From positions 23,310-87,309 of the forward strand of contig CALKHR010000034.1 of assembly GCA_937988885.1 (NCBI GenBank): a stretch of 64,000 bases of DNA. The letters run 5' to 3'. Below are positions 44,445-54,012 of the stretch, in pieces; within the stretch, counting starts at the first letter, position 1; the number at the start of each line of letters is the position of its first letter. This DNA is from an uncultured Roseiflexaceae bacterium. Lineage in GTDB: Bacteria; Chloroflexota; Chloroflexia; Chloroflexales; Roseiflexaceae. The notes under the pieces were generated by a model that was not told the origin of the DNA, searched no databases, and saw only the letters and a program-made list of their open reading frames with translations. A program made the position numbers and the translations under genes.

Positions 44445-45599
44445 ATGCATGACAGGATCAAAAGCACTGCTAACGAGGCTGTCCTAGGTCTGTTGTTTGT
44501 ATCGCTCCTTGTGATCTACCAGGTCGTTCCGCAATCGAACCTGGTCATGTTCTTGAGTGTGGTTATTCTGGCGATCAGTTTGTTTATCGCTGTGAGCAGC
44601 GATTGGAGTGAACTGAACGTGCTGGCGGTGTTTGCTGGGATCATCTCGGTGGTGGCCGCCTTCTTCTTGGGGCGCACGCTGCGCTTCGGGAACTTCTCCG
44701 GCGTGGTCGTAGCGGTGTTATGGGGCGCGGCGCTCTACATGCTGAGCCAGCGGATTGTACGGGGTATTCGTGTGGTCTCGTCCGAGCCCGATGCCCCTGC
44801 GATTCTGATCGGCACAGGCGCGGATCGCCGTCCGTATATCGCCGAGCCGCCGCTTGTGATTCCTTGGTTCCAGCCGGTGGTGGCGCTCATCCCCCGCGAT
44901 GTGCTGATCGACGAGGTGGAAGTCACCAATATCAATACGAAAAAGGGCCATAACATCGAGAAGGTTGTGGTGCATGTGCGCTACCAGATCATCGATCCGG
45001 TGACGGCGTATCTGCAAACGCCACAGGTCACGCTCGATAGTGCGGCGAAGTCGTACAATAGGCCGCTTGAGGAAGCGAAACTCGATGTCTCCTTTTGGGA
45101 GCATTTGTTTGAGAAATACCTGTTGCGCGTCGATGTGGATAAGGCGGTGCGTGAGGTGGTGTTTGAGCGTCCCGGTGGAGCCAATACACATTACGAGGAG
45201 CGGAAGGAACTCGCTGAAACCATCAGTGGTCGTCTGAATGATCTGCTCGCCGAATGGGGCGCCACCGTTGTTGATGTTGAGTTGAATTACTTCGAGGTTA
45301 ATGCTGAACGCTTCCGCAATCCTGCCGAGCGGCGCAAAATAGAAGTGATCGAGGCAGAGCATCAGGCAACGATAGAGGCGATGCGCATACGCCAAGTGCT
45401 GAACTCCGAGGTGAATGCTGAGGCCGAGCGCGTGAAGGCGATCGTGCGTGCCTTGCGTGAATCGAATGTTGAGATCACACCTGAAGTGGTGATTCGAGCT
45501 ATTCGTGCAGCGTCCGATTGGGTTATGGAGAGCGATTATACCTTGTTGCAGCCTCCAGGAGGGTCTGCGAAGGTGGTGGCTTCTCATGAAAAGAAATAA
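44445..45599 (+). CDS. membrane-anchored SPFH (band 7) domain protein
   Basis: The 384-residue protein has four N-terminal membrane helices (about 10-110), then an SPFH domain (~120-300: LVIPWFQPVVALIPRDVLID, TKKGHNIEKVVVHVRYQIID, ISGRLNDLLAEWGATVVDVEL) and a helical C-terminal part rich in Glu/Ala. SPFH proteins form large ring or cage assemblies in membranes and organise proteases or lipid domains. Four leading helices instead of one is uncommon. It is followed by a response regulator 34 bases on. Confidence 0.82.
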   Translation: MHDRIKSTANEAVLGLLFVSLLVIYQVVPQSNLVMFLSVVILAISLFIAVSSDWSELNVLAVFAGIISVVAAFFLGRTLRFGNFSGVVVAVLWGAALYMLSQRIVRGIRVVSSEPDAPAILIGTGADRRPYIAEPPLVIPWFQPVVALIPRDVLIDEVEVTNINTKKGHNIEKVVVHVRYQIIDPVTAYLQTPQVTLDSAAKSYNRPLEEAKLDVSFWEHLFEKYLLRVDVDKAVREVVFERPGGANTHYEERKELAETISGRLNDLLAEWGATVVDVELNYFEVNAERFRNPAERRKIEVIEAEHQATIEAMRIRQVLNSEVNAEAERVKAIVRALRESNVEITPEVVIRAIRAASDWVMESDYTLLQPPGGSAKVVASHEKK

Positions 45600-45632
45600 C
45601 AGTCTGTGCAAACAGAACGAAACTCCAATGGT

Positions 45633-46958
45633 ATGATAAAGCGTATCCTGATTGCCGATGATGAACCTGCGGTGCGCCAACTCCTTGAAGTTGTGCTTGT
45701 GAGTCAAGGCTACGAAGTGTTGCAGGCACACAATGGAGATCAGTTAGTACGAATGGCTCAGGAGCGGGTTCCTGATTTGGTCTTGGTCGATTTGATGATG
45801 CCCTATCTAGATGGCTACGAAGCTATTCGGCAGTTGCGCAACGATACTCGTACTGCGCACCTGCCGATGATCATTTTGACCGCCAAGTCGGCCCCCGATG
45901 ATCTCGTCACGGGCTTTGAGACAGGCGCGGATGATTATGTGACGAAGCCATTTAATATCCCCGAGTTGTTGGCGCGGATCAAAAGCCATCTGCGCCGCGC
46001 CTCTCAGCGCCCTGTGCGCAACCCGCTCACCGATCTGCCCGGGAATGTATTGATTACAGAAGAAATCAAATATCGGCTCAAGCAACCCGAGCCGTTTGTT
46101 TTCATGTATATTGACCTCGATAATTTTAAAGCGTTCAATGATACGTATGGTCCCGCTCGTGGCGATCGGGTGATTCGCCTGCTCGCCGATATTCTTACCG
46201 AGAAAGTTCGTGGGCAGGGCGGCAGCACCGATTTTATTGGCCATATCGGCGGCGATGATTTTGTGGTGATCACCAGCCCTGCCAATGCCGAACAGATCAG
46301 CAAACTCATTATCGAGGCGTTTGATGAACGTGTGCGGCTGTTGTACGATGCAAGCGATCTCGAACGGGGGTATCTTCCGGGCACCGACCGCCAGGGGATG
46401 ACCCGCCAGTTCCCGATCATGACCTTGTCGATTGGAGCTGTCTCGAATGCACAGCGCACCTTCACCGATCACGAGGAGATGGTGCGCGTCGCTGCCGAGA
46501 TGAAACAGTTCGCCAAGCAGCAAGCGAACAGCTACTATGCGCTCGATGCCCGCGATGGGCAGACGGTCGCGATACCAACCGAGCGACGCGGCAGCGCCCT
46601 ACCCACGATCTTGCTGCTGAGCGGTGATGCTCAATTGCGTGCGATGTTGTACACTGCGCTCCAATCGGGGCTGTACCGTGTGCTCGAAGCATCCGATGTG
46701 CTCGCGGCAAACGCTCTGCTAGTTCAAGAGCCTCAGCCCGCGATGATTATTGGGGATGCGCGCCTCGGTGAGCCGCTGTGGGATATGTTCGATTCGCTGC
46801 GCAGCACTTCGCCGCATATACCGTTGTTGTTGTTTACCACACGCGTCGAAGATGAACAAGTCGCTTTGAGCCATGGCGTAAACGCCATCATTCGCCAGCC
46901 GTTCCAAATTCAACAAGTTCTTGATGCTGTTTCTCAGCTCGTCCGGCCTGGAGAGTAG
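45633..46958 (+). CDS. response regulator, REC-GGDEF-REC
   Basis: The first receiver domain (RILIADDEPAVRQLLEVVL, phospho-Asp in LVLVDLMMPYLDGY, Lys in YVTKPFNIPEL) covers ~1-125. A GGDEF domain (~140-315) has FMYIDLDNFKAFNDTYGPAR and an active loop IGGDDFVVI, a variant with Asp for Glu. The second receiver-like domain (~325-440) keeps an Asp in IIGDARLGEPL but has RQPF where Lys-Pro is usual (…NAIIRQPFQIQ). It may make c-di-GMP or be a sensor of it; no sensor kinase is adjacent. The start may instead be GTG 45606. Confidence 0.85.
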   Translation: MIKRILIADDEPAVRQLLEVVLVSQGYEVLQAHNGDQLVRMAQERVPDLVLVDLMMPYLDGYEAIRQLRNDTRTAHLPMIILTAKSAPDDLVTGFETGADDYVTKPFNIPELLARIKSHLRRASQRPVRNPLTDLPGNVLITEEIKYRLKQPEPFVFMYIDLDNFKAFNDTYGPARGDRVIRLLADILTEKVRGQGGSTDFIGHIGGDDFVVITSPANAEQISKLIIEAFDERVRLLYDASDLERGYLPGTDRQGMTRQFPIMTLSIGAVSNAQRTFTDHEEMVRVAAEMKQFAKQQANSYYALDARDGQTVAIPTERRGSALPTILLLSGDAQLRAMLYTALQSGLYRVLEASDVLAANALLVQEPQPAMIIGDARLGEPLWDMFDSLRSTSPHIPLLLFTTRVEDEQVALSHGVNAIIRQPFQIQQVLDAVSQLVRPGE

Positions 46959-46959
46959 T

Positions 46960-49900
46960 ATGCCGAATGCGTATGTTGTGGTGTTGGTTGTTCTGCTTCT
47001 TGGCCTTGCCATTGCCTTCCTCTTGCCCTCTAGCCGTAGTGTGCTGATTGGGCAGTATCATCGTCTGCGTGCTCGGATGGCGCCGAAGCCCGCACCTCAG
47101 GACGAGAGCCAAACGGCGTTGATCGACGAGAACGGAGATGTCGTTCCGCTTGATCCGCCTGAAGATGCCCCTACCGCTCACACGGGTGAGACGCTGCGTG
47201 TACGACGGCAGCGCGAGTGGTCGATACAGGATAATCGCCGTACAATCGTGTCGGTTGTGGTGATTCTGATCGGTCTGCTGGCCTTGTGGCAGTTGCCCAA
47301 TCTGTTGCCCAACCGCATGAACCGCTTCATTGTGCTGGTTGCCCCTTTCAACGATGCTGATAATCAGGTGAGCGCCACTGGCTCGGCGATGGCCGATCAG
47401 TTGGTGAAGTTGTTGAACGATTCGCGACGAGGCGTTCAGGCGGTGCGCGCCGAATCTCGCCCCACCGATCTGGCGCAAGCGATGGAGATGCTGGAGAACT
47501 CCGGAGCCGATGTGCTGGTATGGGGCACGGTCAGTTCCGGCGCGATGCTCAACCAGGATTCGCTGATCCCTGCGCTGTTGTATCGGCCAAATGGCACGTA
47601 TGCCCCGTACGCCTGGGATGGCTACACTGGCCGCTTCGCGATGCCGCAGTTCTTCGCGATCGCCGATGCTCCGATCAATGGCGAGGATGTGTTAGCGCGT
47701 TTGCTGTATGCGCTCGGTGATTACGGGGCGGGCCGCTCCGAACAGGCCTTTACAGCGCTGGGTGATCTGGTCGAGTCGAATCCCGCGCTGATCGCTACGC
47801 TGCCTTCCGCGTTGCGTGGCAACCTGCTGTGGGCGCGCGGCGAGTATGATCGGGCGGCTGGCGAGTATCGCCGTGCGATCAACGATGTTGCGCGCTTCGA
47901 TGCGCAGCTTGGCGACCCACGGGCGGAGCTCAACAACAACCTCGGCGCGATCCTGTACGATGCTCACGCGCCGGAGGCATCGGCGGTGTTGCTGCAGACG
48001 GTCGGCATGCTAGAGGCGCGCGATTCCGCGAATCGCGATCTTGGGGCGCTGCGCTACAACCTCGGCTTGGAGTATCTGCGCAGTGGCCGTGTCGAGGAGG
48101 CGGTGCAGTCACTCGAGATCGCCCGCAACCTGTTGCCTCGGCAGGTCGATCTTGAACTGGCGCTCAGTGAGGCGTATCGGCGGATGCACAACGTCGATGA
48201 TGCGCTCGCTCGTGCGCGAACGGCCCTCAACTCTGCATCGCAGCAGGTCGAGTACGAAGCGCAACTGGCTCCTTCGAATTTGAATCGTTTGGTCGAGCAG
48301 CGCTTGCAGGCGAATGTGAGCCAACAGCAGGCGCTGGTGCGTTTGACCGAGTTGCTGAACACGCACGAAAATCTGTTGTGGGAACTGCAGGGCAGCGATG
48401 TCTACGATGCGGCTGCGCTTGAGGAGATCCGCGATGAATTCGCGAAGGCTGTTGAGCAGACGAGTGTGTTGGCGCAATCGTGGAATCGTCGCTCGGCCAG
48501 CGAAGAATCTGCCAATCAGACCTTTGATAGCCTGTTGGCGCTGCATCAGTTCCAGCGGGCCAGCCAGTTGTTGAGCGAGCGCTCGTTGGGGTTGTCGGCG
48601 CTGGAGATCGAGTTGGCGCGGATGCGCGGCGTCGAGCCGCCAACGGGTATCGGCGTGATCTGGAATCGCATGTTCGGCAGCCGCACGGCGCTGGCCCAAA
48701 TGCAGAACGAGTTGAAGCGCCGCGTTGATCTGCAGCCCAACGATATTGATGCGGCGATGCTCTATGGCGAATCGCTGATGCTGACGGCGGGTCCGTCGGC
48801 GGCGGCGAAGATCTTCGACCAGGCGGCTGCGGTTGCTCCAGTGCGCGCCGAGCCGGTGTTCGGGCAGGCGTTGGTCGCCGATGCGCAGGGTGAACTGCCC
48901 CGTGCGGTTGAGTTGCTACGCACATCGATCTCGCTTAATAGCGATTATTTTCCGGCTCGTCAGCGCTTGGCCGAGTTGGCCGAGCGTCTGGAGGATTGGC
49001 CGCTAGCCGTGGAGCAACGGCGTTGGCTGGCGGATCATCGGCCAAGCACGGCTGCCACGCTGGCGCTCGCCGAGGCGCTGCACAACAACGGCAATTCGAC
49101 CTACGCCGATGCCGAGCAAGAGTTACTGGAGGTGATCAACGATCCCTCGTTGACGGAGAGCCAACGGGTGCCCGCGTTGACCGCGTTGGGTCGCTTGTAC
49201 TACACGATCGGCAATATCGATAGCGCCCACGAGATTTTGACGCGTGCCCAGAACGCTGCGCCCGAGAATCCTAATGTGGCGTACGAGTTGGGGCGCGTGT
49301 TGGTGGCGCGCGGCCAAAGCTCCGCCGCTGCCGAGCAGTTTCGCCTCGCAATCGAGAAGGACCCGCAGCCTGTACGGGCCTATTTAGAGCTTGCGAATTT
49401 CTACAAAGAGCAGGCCAATAACGCGTTGCTCGAAGGAACGGATACGGCTGCTTCGACCTCGACGGCGACGCAGCAGCGCCAGCAACGCCTTCAACGCTAC
49501 ATCGAGAATATCAACGCGGCGACCAATCAGTATCGGGCGGCGTACCGTGTCGGCGCGAGCGATGCGACGAGCCTGCGACAGATCGGCGAGCACCTGATGG
49601 CCGTGGGCGATTACGAAGGTGCCGCGCAGGCGTATATGCGCTTGACGGAGCGCAACACCGAGGATCGGGCTGGCTATGAGCGTTTGGCCCAGGCGTACAT
49701 CCCGTTGGCGCGCTACGAGCAGGCCCAAGCGGCGGCCCGTCGCGCGATCGATCTCGGCAACGGCTATAATCCCACCGCGATTGTGACGTTGGGCGATATC
49801 GCGCGGCTGCGCAATCAGCCGGAGCAAGCCACGCAGCAGTACAACGCGGCGTTGGAGCAGAATCCTGATCAGGGCAGCGCGTATATCGGCCTGGGGCGCT

Positions 49901-50649
49901 TGGCCGCCGATGCTGGCAACTGGTCGGTGGCGGCTGCGCACTTCCAGCGCGGTATCGTGCACGAGAGTGGCTCGGCGGAGGCGCACTACTGGTTGGCACA
50001 GGCTCTGGTCGAGCAGGGCGACATCAACAACGCGATCAGCGAGTATCGCCAGGCGTTGGGCTTGCGGCCCGAATATGCCGAGGCGTACTACGGCCTTGCG
50101 ATGGCGCAGTTGCGCAGCAGCCAGGTCGAGCAGCGCGAGCAGGCCCGCTCGAACATCGAGTTGGCGCTGCTCATTCGGCCCGATTACGCCGAGGCGTGGC
50201 TCGAAAAGGGCAAGCTTGAGGAGGCGGCGGGGCGCGATCAGGCGGCGCTCGATGCGTACAGTCAGGCGATCTCGAGCAATGGGCGCTTGGCCGAACCGCG
50301 CTATCAGCGGGCGCGCCTCTACATTCGCCAGGATCAGATGAGCGATGCCGAACGCGATCTGGAGATGGCGATCCGCGCGCGGCCCAACTTCCCCGAGGCG
50401 CACTATTGGCTTGGGCGCGTGTATCAGGCCCAGAATCGCCAGCAACTCGCTCGCGAGGAGTTCGGCTTGGCGGTGGCGCAGCGCGATGGCAACTTCCCCG
50501 ATGCTCGCTTCTACCAGGGCATCGCCGAGGAACAGCTTGGCTTGCGCGATGCGGCATTGGAATCGTTTAGAGTTGCACTGGAGCAGAGCGATTCTAGCCC
50601 GTGGGCTAGCGATGCGCGTGCAGCTTTGGCTCGGTTAGGTTCGCAGTAG
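46960..50649 (+). CDS. large TPR-repeat protein with N-terminal membrane anchor
   Basis: 1229 residues beginning one base after the previous stop. Two membrane helices (about 5-25 and 105-125) frame a charged cytoplasmic loop; residues ~140-260 are an alpha/beta domain that recalls a TolB-N-like or FlgN/GldG-type fold (VLVAPFNDADNQVSATGSAM). The rest is at least fifteen tetratricopeptide repeats (…A-x-Y-x-x-G-x-x-x-x-x-x-G…). The last five are the most regular (ARLYIRQDQMSDAERDLEMA). A scaffold for a membrane complex is the likely role. It sits in one run with SPFH and REC-GGDEF genes. Confidence 0.85.
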   Translation: MPNAYVVVLVVLLLGLAIAFLLPSSRSVLIGQYHRLRARMAPKPAPQDESQTALIDENGDVVPLDPPEDAPTAHTGETLRVRRQREWSIQDNRRTIVSVVVILIGLLALWQLPNLLPNRMNRFIVLVAPFNDADNQVSATGSAMADQLVKLLNDSRRGVQAVRAESRPTDLAQAMEMLENSGADVLVWGTVSSGAMLNQDSLIPALLYRPNGTYAPYAWDGYTGRFAMPQFFAIADAPINGEDVLARLLYALGDYGAGRSEQAFTALGDLVESNPALIATLPSALRGNLLWARGEYDRAAGEYRRAINDVARFDAQLGDPRAELNNNLGAILYDAHAPEASAVLLQTVGMLEARDSANRDLGALRYNLGLEYLRSGRVEEAVQSLEIARNLLPRQVDLELALSEAYRRMHNVDDALARARTALNSASQQVEYEAQLAPSNLNRLVEQRLQANVSQQQALVRLTELLNTHENLLWELQGSDVYDAAALEEIRDEFAKAVEQTSVLAQSWNRRSASEESANQTFDSLLALHQFQRASQLLSERSLGLSALEIELARMRGVEPPTGIGVIWNRMFGSRTALAQMQNELKRRVDLQPNDIDAAMLYGESLMLTAGPSAAAKIFDQAAAVAPVRAEPVFGQALVADAQGELPRAVELLRTSISLNSDYFPARQRLAELAERLEDWPLAVEQRRWLADHRPSTAATLALAEALHNNGNSTYADAEQELLEVINDPSLTESQRVPALTALGRLYYTIGNIDSAHEILTRAQNAAPENPNVAYELGRVLVARGQSSAAAEQFRLAIEKDPQPVRAYLELANFYKEQANNALLEGTDTAASTSTATQQRQQRLQRYIENINAATNQYRAAYRVGASDATSLRQIGEHLMAVGDYEGAAQAYMRLTERNTEDRAGYERLAQAYIPLARYEQAQAAARRAIDLGNGYNPTAIVTLGDIARLRNQPEQATQQYNAALEQNPDQGSAYIGLGRLAADAGNWSVAAAHFQRGIVHESGSAEAHYWLAQALVEQGDINNAISEYRQALGLRPEYAEAYYGLAMAQLRSSQVEQREQARSNIELALLIRPDYAEAWLEKGKLEEAAGRDQAALDAYSQAISSNGRLAEPRYQRARLYIRQDQMSDAERDLEMAIRARPNFPEAHYWLGRVYQAQNRQQLAREEFGLAVAQRDGNFPDARFYQGIAEEQLGLRDAALESFRVALEQSDSSPWASDARAALARLGSQ

Positions 50650-50664
50650 AATTAAGAGGAAGCT

Positions 50665-51975
50665 ATGTCGCTTCAAGAGCAGATTAGTCATCTTTCGCCT
50701 GTATGGGGTCGGTATACGAATATTCTTGTCGAGCGTGCCGAGGGTGCGTACATCTACGGCACCGATGGTCGGAAGTACCTCGACTTCACCTGCGGCATTG
50801 GCGTGACGAATACGGGGCACTGCCACCCGAAGGTGGTGGAGGCGATCCGCGAGCAGGCTGGCTTGCTGCTGCACGGTCAGGCCAATATCGTGTACCACAA
50901 GCCGATGCTTGAGTTGGTGCGTTCGCTGCGCGAGTTGCTGCCGCCGAGCCTCGACACCTTCTTCTTCACAAACAGCGGCGCTGAGGCGGTGGAGAGCGCT
51001 GTGAAGCTCGCTCGCCACGCGACGGGCCGTAACGATGTGGTCGTATTCCAGGGCGGCTTCCATGGCCGCACAGCGGGCGCGATGGCGCTGACCAGCAGCA
51101 AGGGCAAATATCGCGGTGGCTACGGCAATATGCCATCGGGTGTGCACTTCGCGCCCTACGCGTCGCTGTACCGCAGCGCGGTGCTGCGGGCGGCTGGCAA
51201 GGATGTGGCCGCGCTCTCGTGGGCCGCGCCGTTCGTCGAGGAGGGCTTCGAGGAGCCGCTGGCGCAGCTGCGCCATATGCTGCAGACCGAGACGGTGCCC
51301 GAGGATGTGGCGGCGATCCTGGTCGAGCCGGTGCAGGGCGAGGGTGGCTACGTGGTGCCGCCGATCGGCTTTTTGCAGGGTCTACGCCAGATCTGCGACG
51401 AGTACGGGATTCTGCTGATCGCCGATGAGGTGCAGACGGGTTTTGGCCGCACTGGCGCGTTCTTTGCGATCGAGCACTTCGGCATTACGCCCGATATTCT
51501 GTTGATGGCGAAGGGTTTGGCCTCCGGCTTGCCGCTCTCGGGTGTGGTGGCGCGCCGCGAGTTGATGGAGCGCTGGCATACCAGTTCGCACGGCGGTACC
51601 TATGGCGGCAACGCGGTGGCCTGCGCGGCGGCGGTCGCCACGATCGCCACGATCCGCGAGGAGAACTTGGTCGCGAATGCGGCGCAGCAGGGCGCGCTGC
51701 TGAAGAACGAGCTTGGCGCGCTGCGCTCCCGCGATTCGCGCATCGGCGATGTGCGCGGCTTGGGCCTGATGATCGGCGTGGAACTGGTCGGCGCGAACGA
51801 CGCCCCCGATGGCGCGCTGGCGAAGCGTGTGTTGGCGAGCGCGCTTGAGCGCGGCTTGATACTGTTGAACTGTGGGCCGTACGATAATGTCGTGCGCTTT
51901 ATCCCGCCGCTGGTGGTGACAGAGGAGCAGGTGCGTGAGGCGGTGGCGATCTTCGAGGCGGCTTTGGCGAGCTAA
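50665..51975 (+). CDS. class III aminotransferase (acetylornithine/4-aminobutyrate type)
   Basis: 436 residues with TDGRKYLDFTCGIGVTNTGH, FFFTNSGAEAVESAVKLARH, LLIADEVQTGFGRTGAFFA (PLP Asp) and the PLP Lys in LLMAKGLASGLPLSG. AGAGGAAG lies 7 bases before the ATG. It is closer to GabT/ArgD-like enzymes than the one at 26363, with which it shares the family but not the Cys-rich loop. Transcribed after the TPR gene, with a terminator behind it. Confidence 0.9.
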   Translation: MSLQEQISHLSPVWGRYTNILVERAEGAYIYGTDGRKYLDFTCGIGVTNTGHCHPKVVEAIREQAGLLLHGQANIVYHKPMLELVRSLRELLPPSLDTFFFTNSGAEAVESAVKLARHATGRNDVVVFQGGFHGRTAGAMALTSSKGKYRGGYGNMPSGVHFAPYASLYRSAVLRAAGKDVAALSWAAPFVEEGFEEPLAQLRHMLQTETVPEDVAAILVEPVQGEGGYVVPPIGFLQGLRQICDEYGILLIADEVQTGFGRTGAFFAIEHFGITPDILLMAKGLASGLPLSGVVARRELMERWHTSSHGGTYGGNAVACAAAVATIATIREENLVANAAQQGALLKNELGALRSRDSRIGDVRGLGLMIGVELVGANDAPDGALAKRVLASALERGLILLNCGPYDNVVRFIPPLVVTEEQVREAVAIFEAALAS

Positions 51976-52054
51976 CGCCGCTCACGCGAACGGAGCGCGG
52001 TTGCGAATGCGGCTGCGCTGATCTTCCCACAAAGCAGACGGTATTTTGAAATGG

Positions 52055-52099
52055 AACAACGTGCTGGGATAGCTCTCAAGGCGATCTCAGCACGTTGTT
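52055..52099 (+). terminator. terminator of the aminotransferase gene
   Basis: AACAACGTGCTG / CAGCACGTTGTT arms with a 21-base loop containing a further GGGAT/GATCTC pairing, followed by TGTTTTAT. Confidence 0.7.
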
Positions 52100-52103
52100 T
52101 GTT

Positions 52104-52270
52104 TTATACCAAATCCGAATGATGAATGGCAAAAAGGCACACTTCCTGAAAACGTGATGTCGAGGCGCTGCTACGCGCAGCGCCTCGACATCACAAAAAG
52201 AAGAAAGTACCTTGCTGCCGCAGGCTAAAACGAGTTTGTTACTGACACTGTCCAACCGGATTTAGTATTA
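52104..52270. repeat. MITE-like repeat, copy 2, reaching into the gmd stop codon
   Basis: Inverted ends TTATACCAAATCCG (52104) and, on the other strand, TAATACTAAATCCG (from 52270), 12 of 14 alike. Inside is a perfect 18-base inverted repeat with a 5-base loop (52154-52194). From 52154 to the right end the complement matches copy 1 at 24649-24764 closely. It codes for no protein, so it would need a transposase from elsewhere. Confidence 0.8.
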
Positions 52271-53239
52271 CTTGCCGCTCAGCAGTTTGAGGTCGGATTC
52301 GACCATCATCTTGATCAACTCTTCGAAGCTGGTCTCTGGCTCCCAGCCGAGCTTTTCGCGGGCCTTGCTCGGGTCGCCGATCAGCAGGTCCACTTCGGCG
52401 GGGCGCATAAAGCGCTCGTCGAGCACCACGTAGTCGCGGTAGTCGAGGTCGAGGTAGCCGAAGGCGAGCTCGCACAGGTAGCGCACCGAGTGCGTCTTGC
52501 CCGTGGCGATCACGAAGTCGTCGGCAGTGTCCTGTTGCAGCATCAGCCACATTGCCTTGACATAATCACCTGCGAAGCCCCAGTCGCGTTGGGCTTCGAG
52601 GTTGCCCATGCGCAGTTCGCGGTCGAGGCCGAGCTTGATGCGGGCCGCGCCGTTGGTGACTTTGCGGGTGACGAACTCAATGCCGCGGCGGGGCGATTCG
52701 TGGTTGAAGAGGATGCCGCTGGTGACGTGCATGTTGTAGCTTTCGCGGTAGTTGACCGTGATCCAGTGGCCGTAGACTTTGGCGACGCCGTAGGGCGAGC
52801 GCGGGTAGAAGGGGGTCGTTTCGCGCTGCGGCACTTCGACGACTTTACCGAACATTTCGCTGGAGCTCGCCTGGTAGAAGCGAATGTCGGGATCGACGAT
52901 GCGGATGGCGTCGAGCATACGCGTTACGCCGAGGGCAGTGGTTTCGCCCGTAAAGACTGGCTGCGACCACGAGGTTTGCACAAACGATTGCGCCGCGAGA
53001 TTGTAGACCTCGCTGGGCCGGTGTTCACGCAGGATGTTGATCAGCGACACTTCATCGAGCAGGTCGCCCGAGACGAGAGTAATGCGATCCTGTATGTGTG
53101 AGATGCGCTCGAAGTTGACGGTACTCGAACGGCGCACCATGCCGATCACTTCGTAGCCTTGTTCGAGCAGAAATTCGGCCAGGTAGCTACCATCCTGCCC
53201 GGTGATGCCGGTAATGAGCGCTCGTTTTCTATTCGCCAT
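52268..53239 (-). CDS. gmd: GDP-mannose 4,6-dehydratase
   Basis: 323 residues with the NADP site ALITGITGQDGSYLAEFLL, active-site SSSEMFGKV (Ser/Thr-Glu) and YGVAKVYGHW (Tyr-x-x-x-Lys), RRGIEFVTRKVT and WEPETSFEEL. It makes GDP-4-keto-6-deoxymannose, the parent of GDP-fucose and GDP-rhamnose for surface sugars. The gene ends LLSGK and its TAA is the first codon of a MITE end. It is divergent from the XRE regulator, with 168 bases between starts. Confidence 0.95.
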   Translation of the reverse strand: MANRKRALITGITGQDGSYLAEFLLEQGYEVIGMVRRSSTVNFERISHIQDRITLVSGDLLDEVSLINILREHRPSEVYNLAAQSFVQTSWSQPVFTGETTALGVTRMLDAIRIVDPDIRFYQASSSEMFGKVVEVPQRETTPFYPRSPYGVAKVYGHWITVNYRESYNMHVTSGILFNHESPRRGIEFVTRKVTNGAARIKLGLDRELRMGNLEAQRDWGFAGDYVKAMWLMLQQDTADDFVIATGKTHSVRYLCELAFGYLDLDYRDYVVLDERFMRPAEVDLLIGDPSKAREKLGWEPETSFEELIKMMVESDLKLLSGK

Positions 53240-53372
53240 GGAATGCTCCTCTTAGGGCAGTGCAACAACACGCACCGCTCGGTATGGTATGCTGAGTATA
53301 GTGCAAGCACGGCGAGCCGTCTGCTAAGTGAGTTAGCGGATGTGACGTGGCGCGCGTGGCACAATACAGGCG

Positions 53373-53401
53373 TTGATAGTGTTTTTGTTTTCCGTTACAA
53401 T
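53373..53401 (+). promoter_or_regulatory. promoter of the XRE regulator gene, giving a leaderless transcript
   Basis: TTGATA (53373-53378), spacer of exactly 17, TACAAT (53396-53401). The ATG at 53408 is 7 bases beyond the -10 box, right where transcription would begin, and there is no ribosome site before it. Confidence 0.65.
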
Positions 53402-53407
53402 GCGTGT

Positions 53408-53875
53408 ATGATAGCACAACTTCCTAGCTCGCCCGAAGTGCTGGGCCAACGGATCGCTCGTCTGCGGGCGCAGCGGGGGTGGACACAGCAGGAACTAGCG
53501 GAACGGTTAGCGGCCTCGCGGGTGGCCGTGTCGCACTTTGAGATGGGCTTGGCGATGCCGAGCGAGCGCACGGTGGTGTTGTTGGCGGGTCTATTCGGTT
53601 TTGAGCCGCATGAGTTTGTGGAGGGGACGAATTATCCGGTTGCGAAGGCTGAGCGTTTGCCGTTGGTGACCTGCCGCTATACGGAGGTTGAGCATCAGTT
53701 AGCGCTGATGCATCGCGATCTTAGTTGGCTTGAGCGCGTTGAGCGGCCCGATCTGCGCGAGGCGGTGCTGACCGAATGGCGCGAGAAGCTTCTTCACCTC
53801 ATCTCCACGACCTTCGATTCCCATGAACTTCAGTTGCTTGCCCAGGCTCAGGCAACACTGCTTTCAGCTTGCTAA
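53408..53875 (+). CDS. XRE-family transcription regulator, 155 aa
   Basis: Residues 8-70 are a canonical Cro/C1 helix-turn-helix (LGQRIARLRAQRGWTQQELA, RVAVSHFEMGLAMPSERTVV). The C-terminal 85 residues are helical with no ligand-binding domain that I recognise. It may regulate itself and the divergent gmd. The longer in-frame reading from 53159 overlaps gmd on the other strand and is not used. Confidence 0.8.
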   Translation: MIAQLPSSPEVLGQRIARLRAQRGWTQQELAERLAASRVAVSHFEMGLAMPSERTVVLLAGLFGFEPHEFVEGTNYPVAKAERLPLVTCRYTEVEHQLALMHRDLSWLERVERPDLREAVLTEWREKLLHLISTTFDSHELQLLAQAQATLLSAC

Positions 53876-54012
53876 AGGCTGTTCTTCCCTAGCCCTTTGG
53901 CCTGTTTATCGTGCGGTGTGTCACATCTTGAATAAAATGCGATAAAACTGGTTCTTTGAAACGTTACAATTGGTGGTATAAAGAAAAGAGTGTAATGCGG
54001 TTGGGAGGGTGT

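Noticed and set aside
44718..45731. 337-codon minus-strand frame opposite the SPFH gene
   Set aside because: His- and Ile-rich, no start signal, and the + strand gene is clear.
49384..50445. 353-codon minus-strand frame in the TPR gene
   Set aside because: Shadow; the repeated Leu/Arg/Ala pattern mirrors the TPR repeats.
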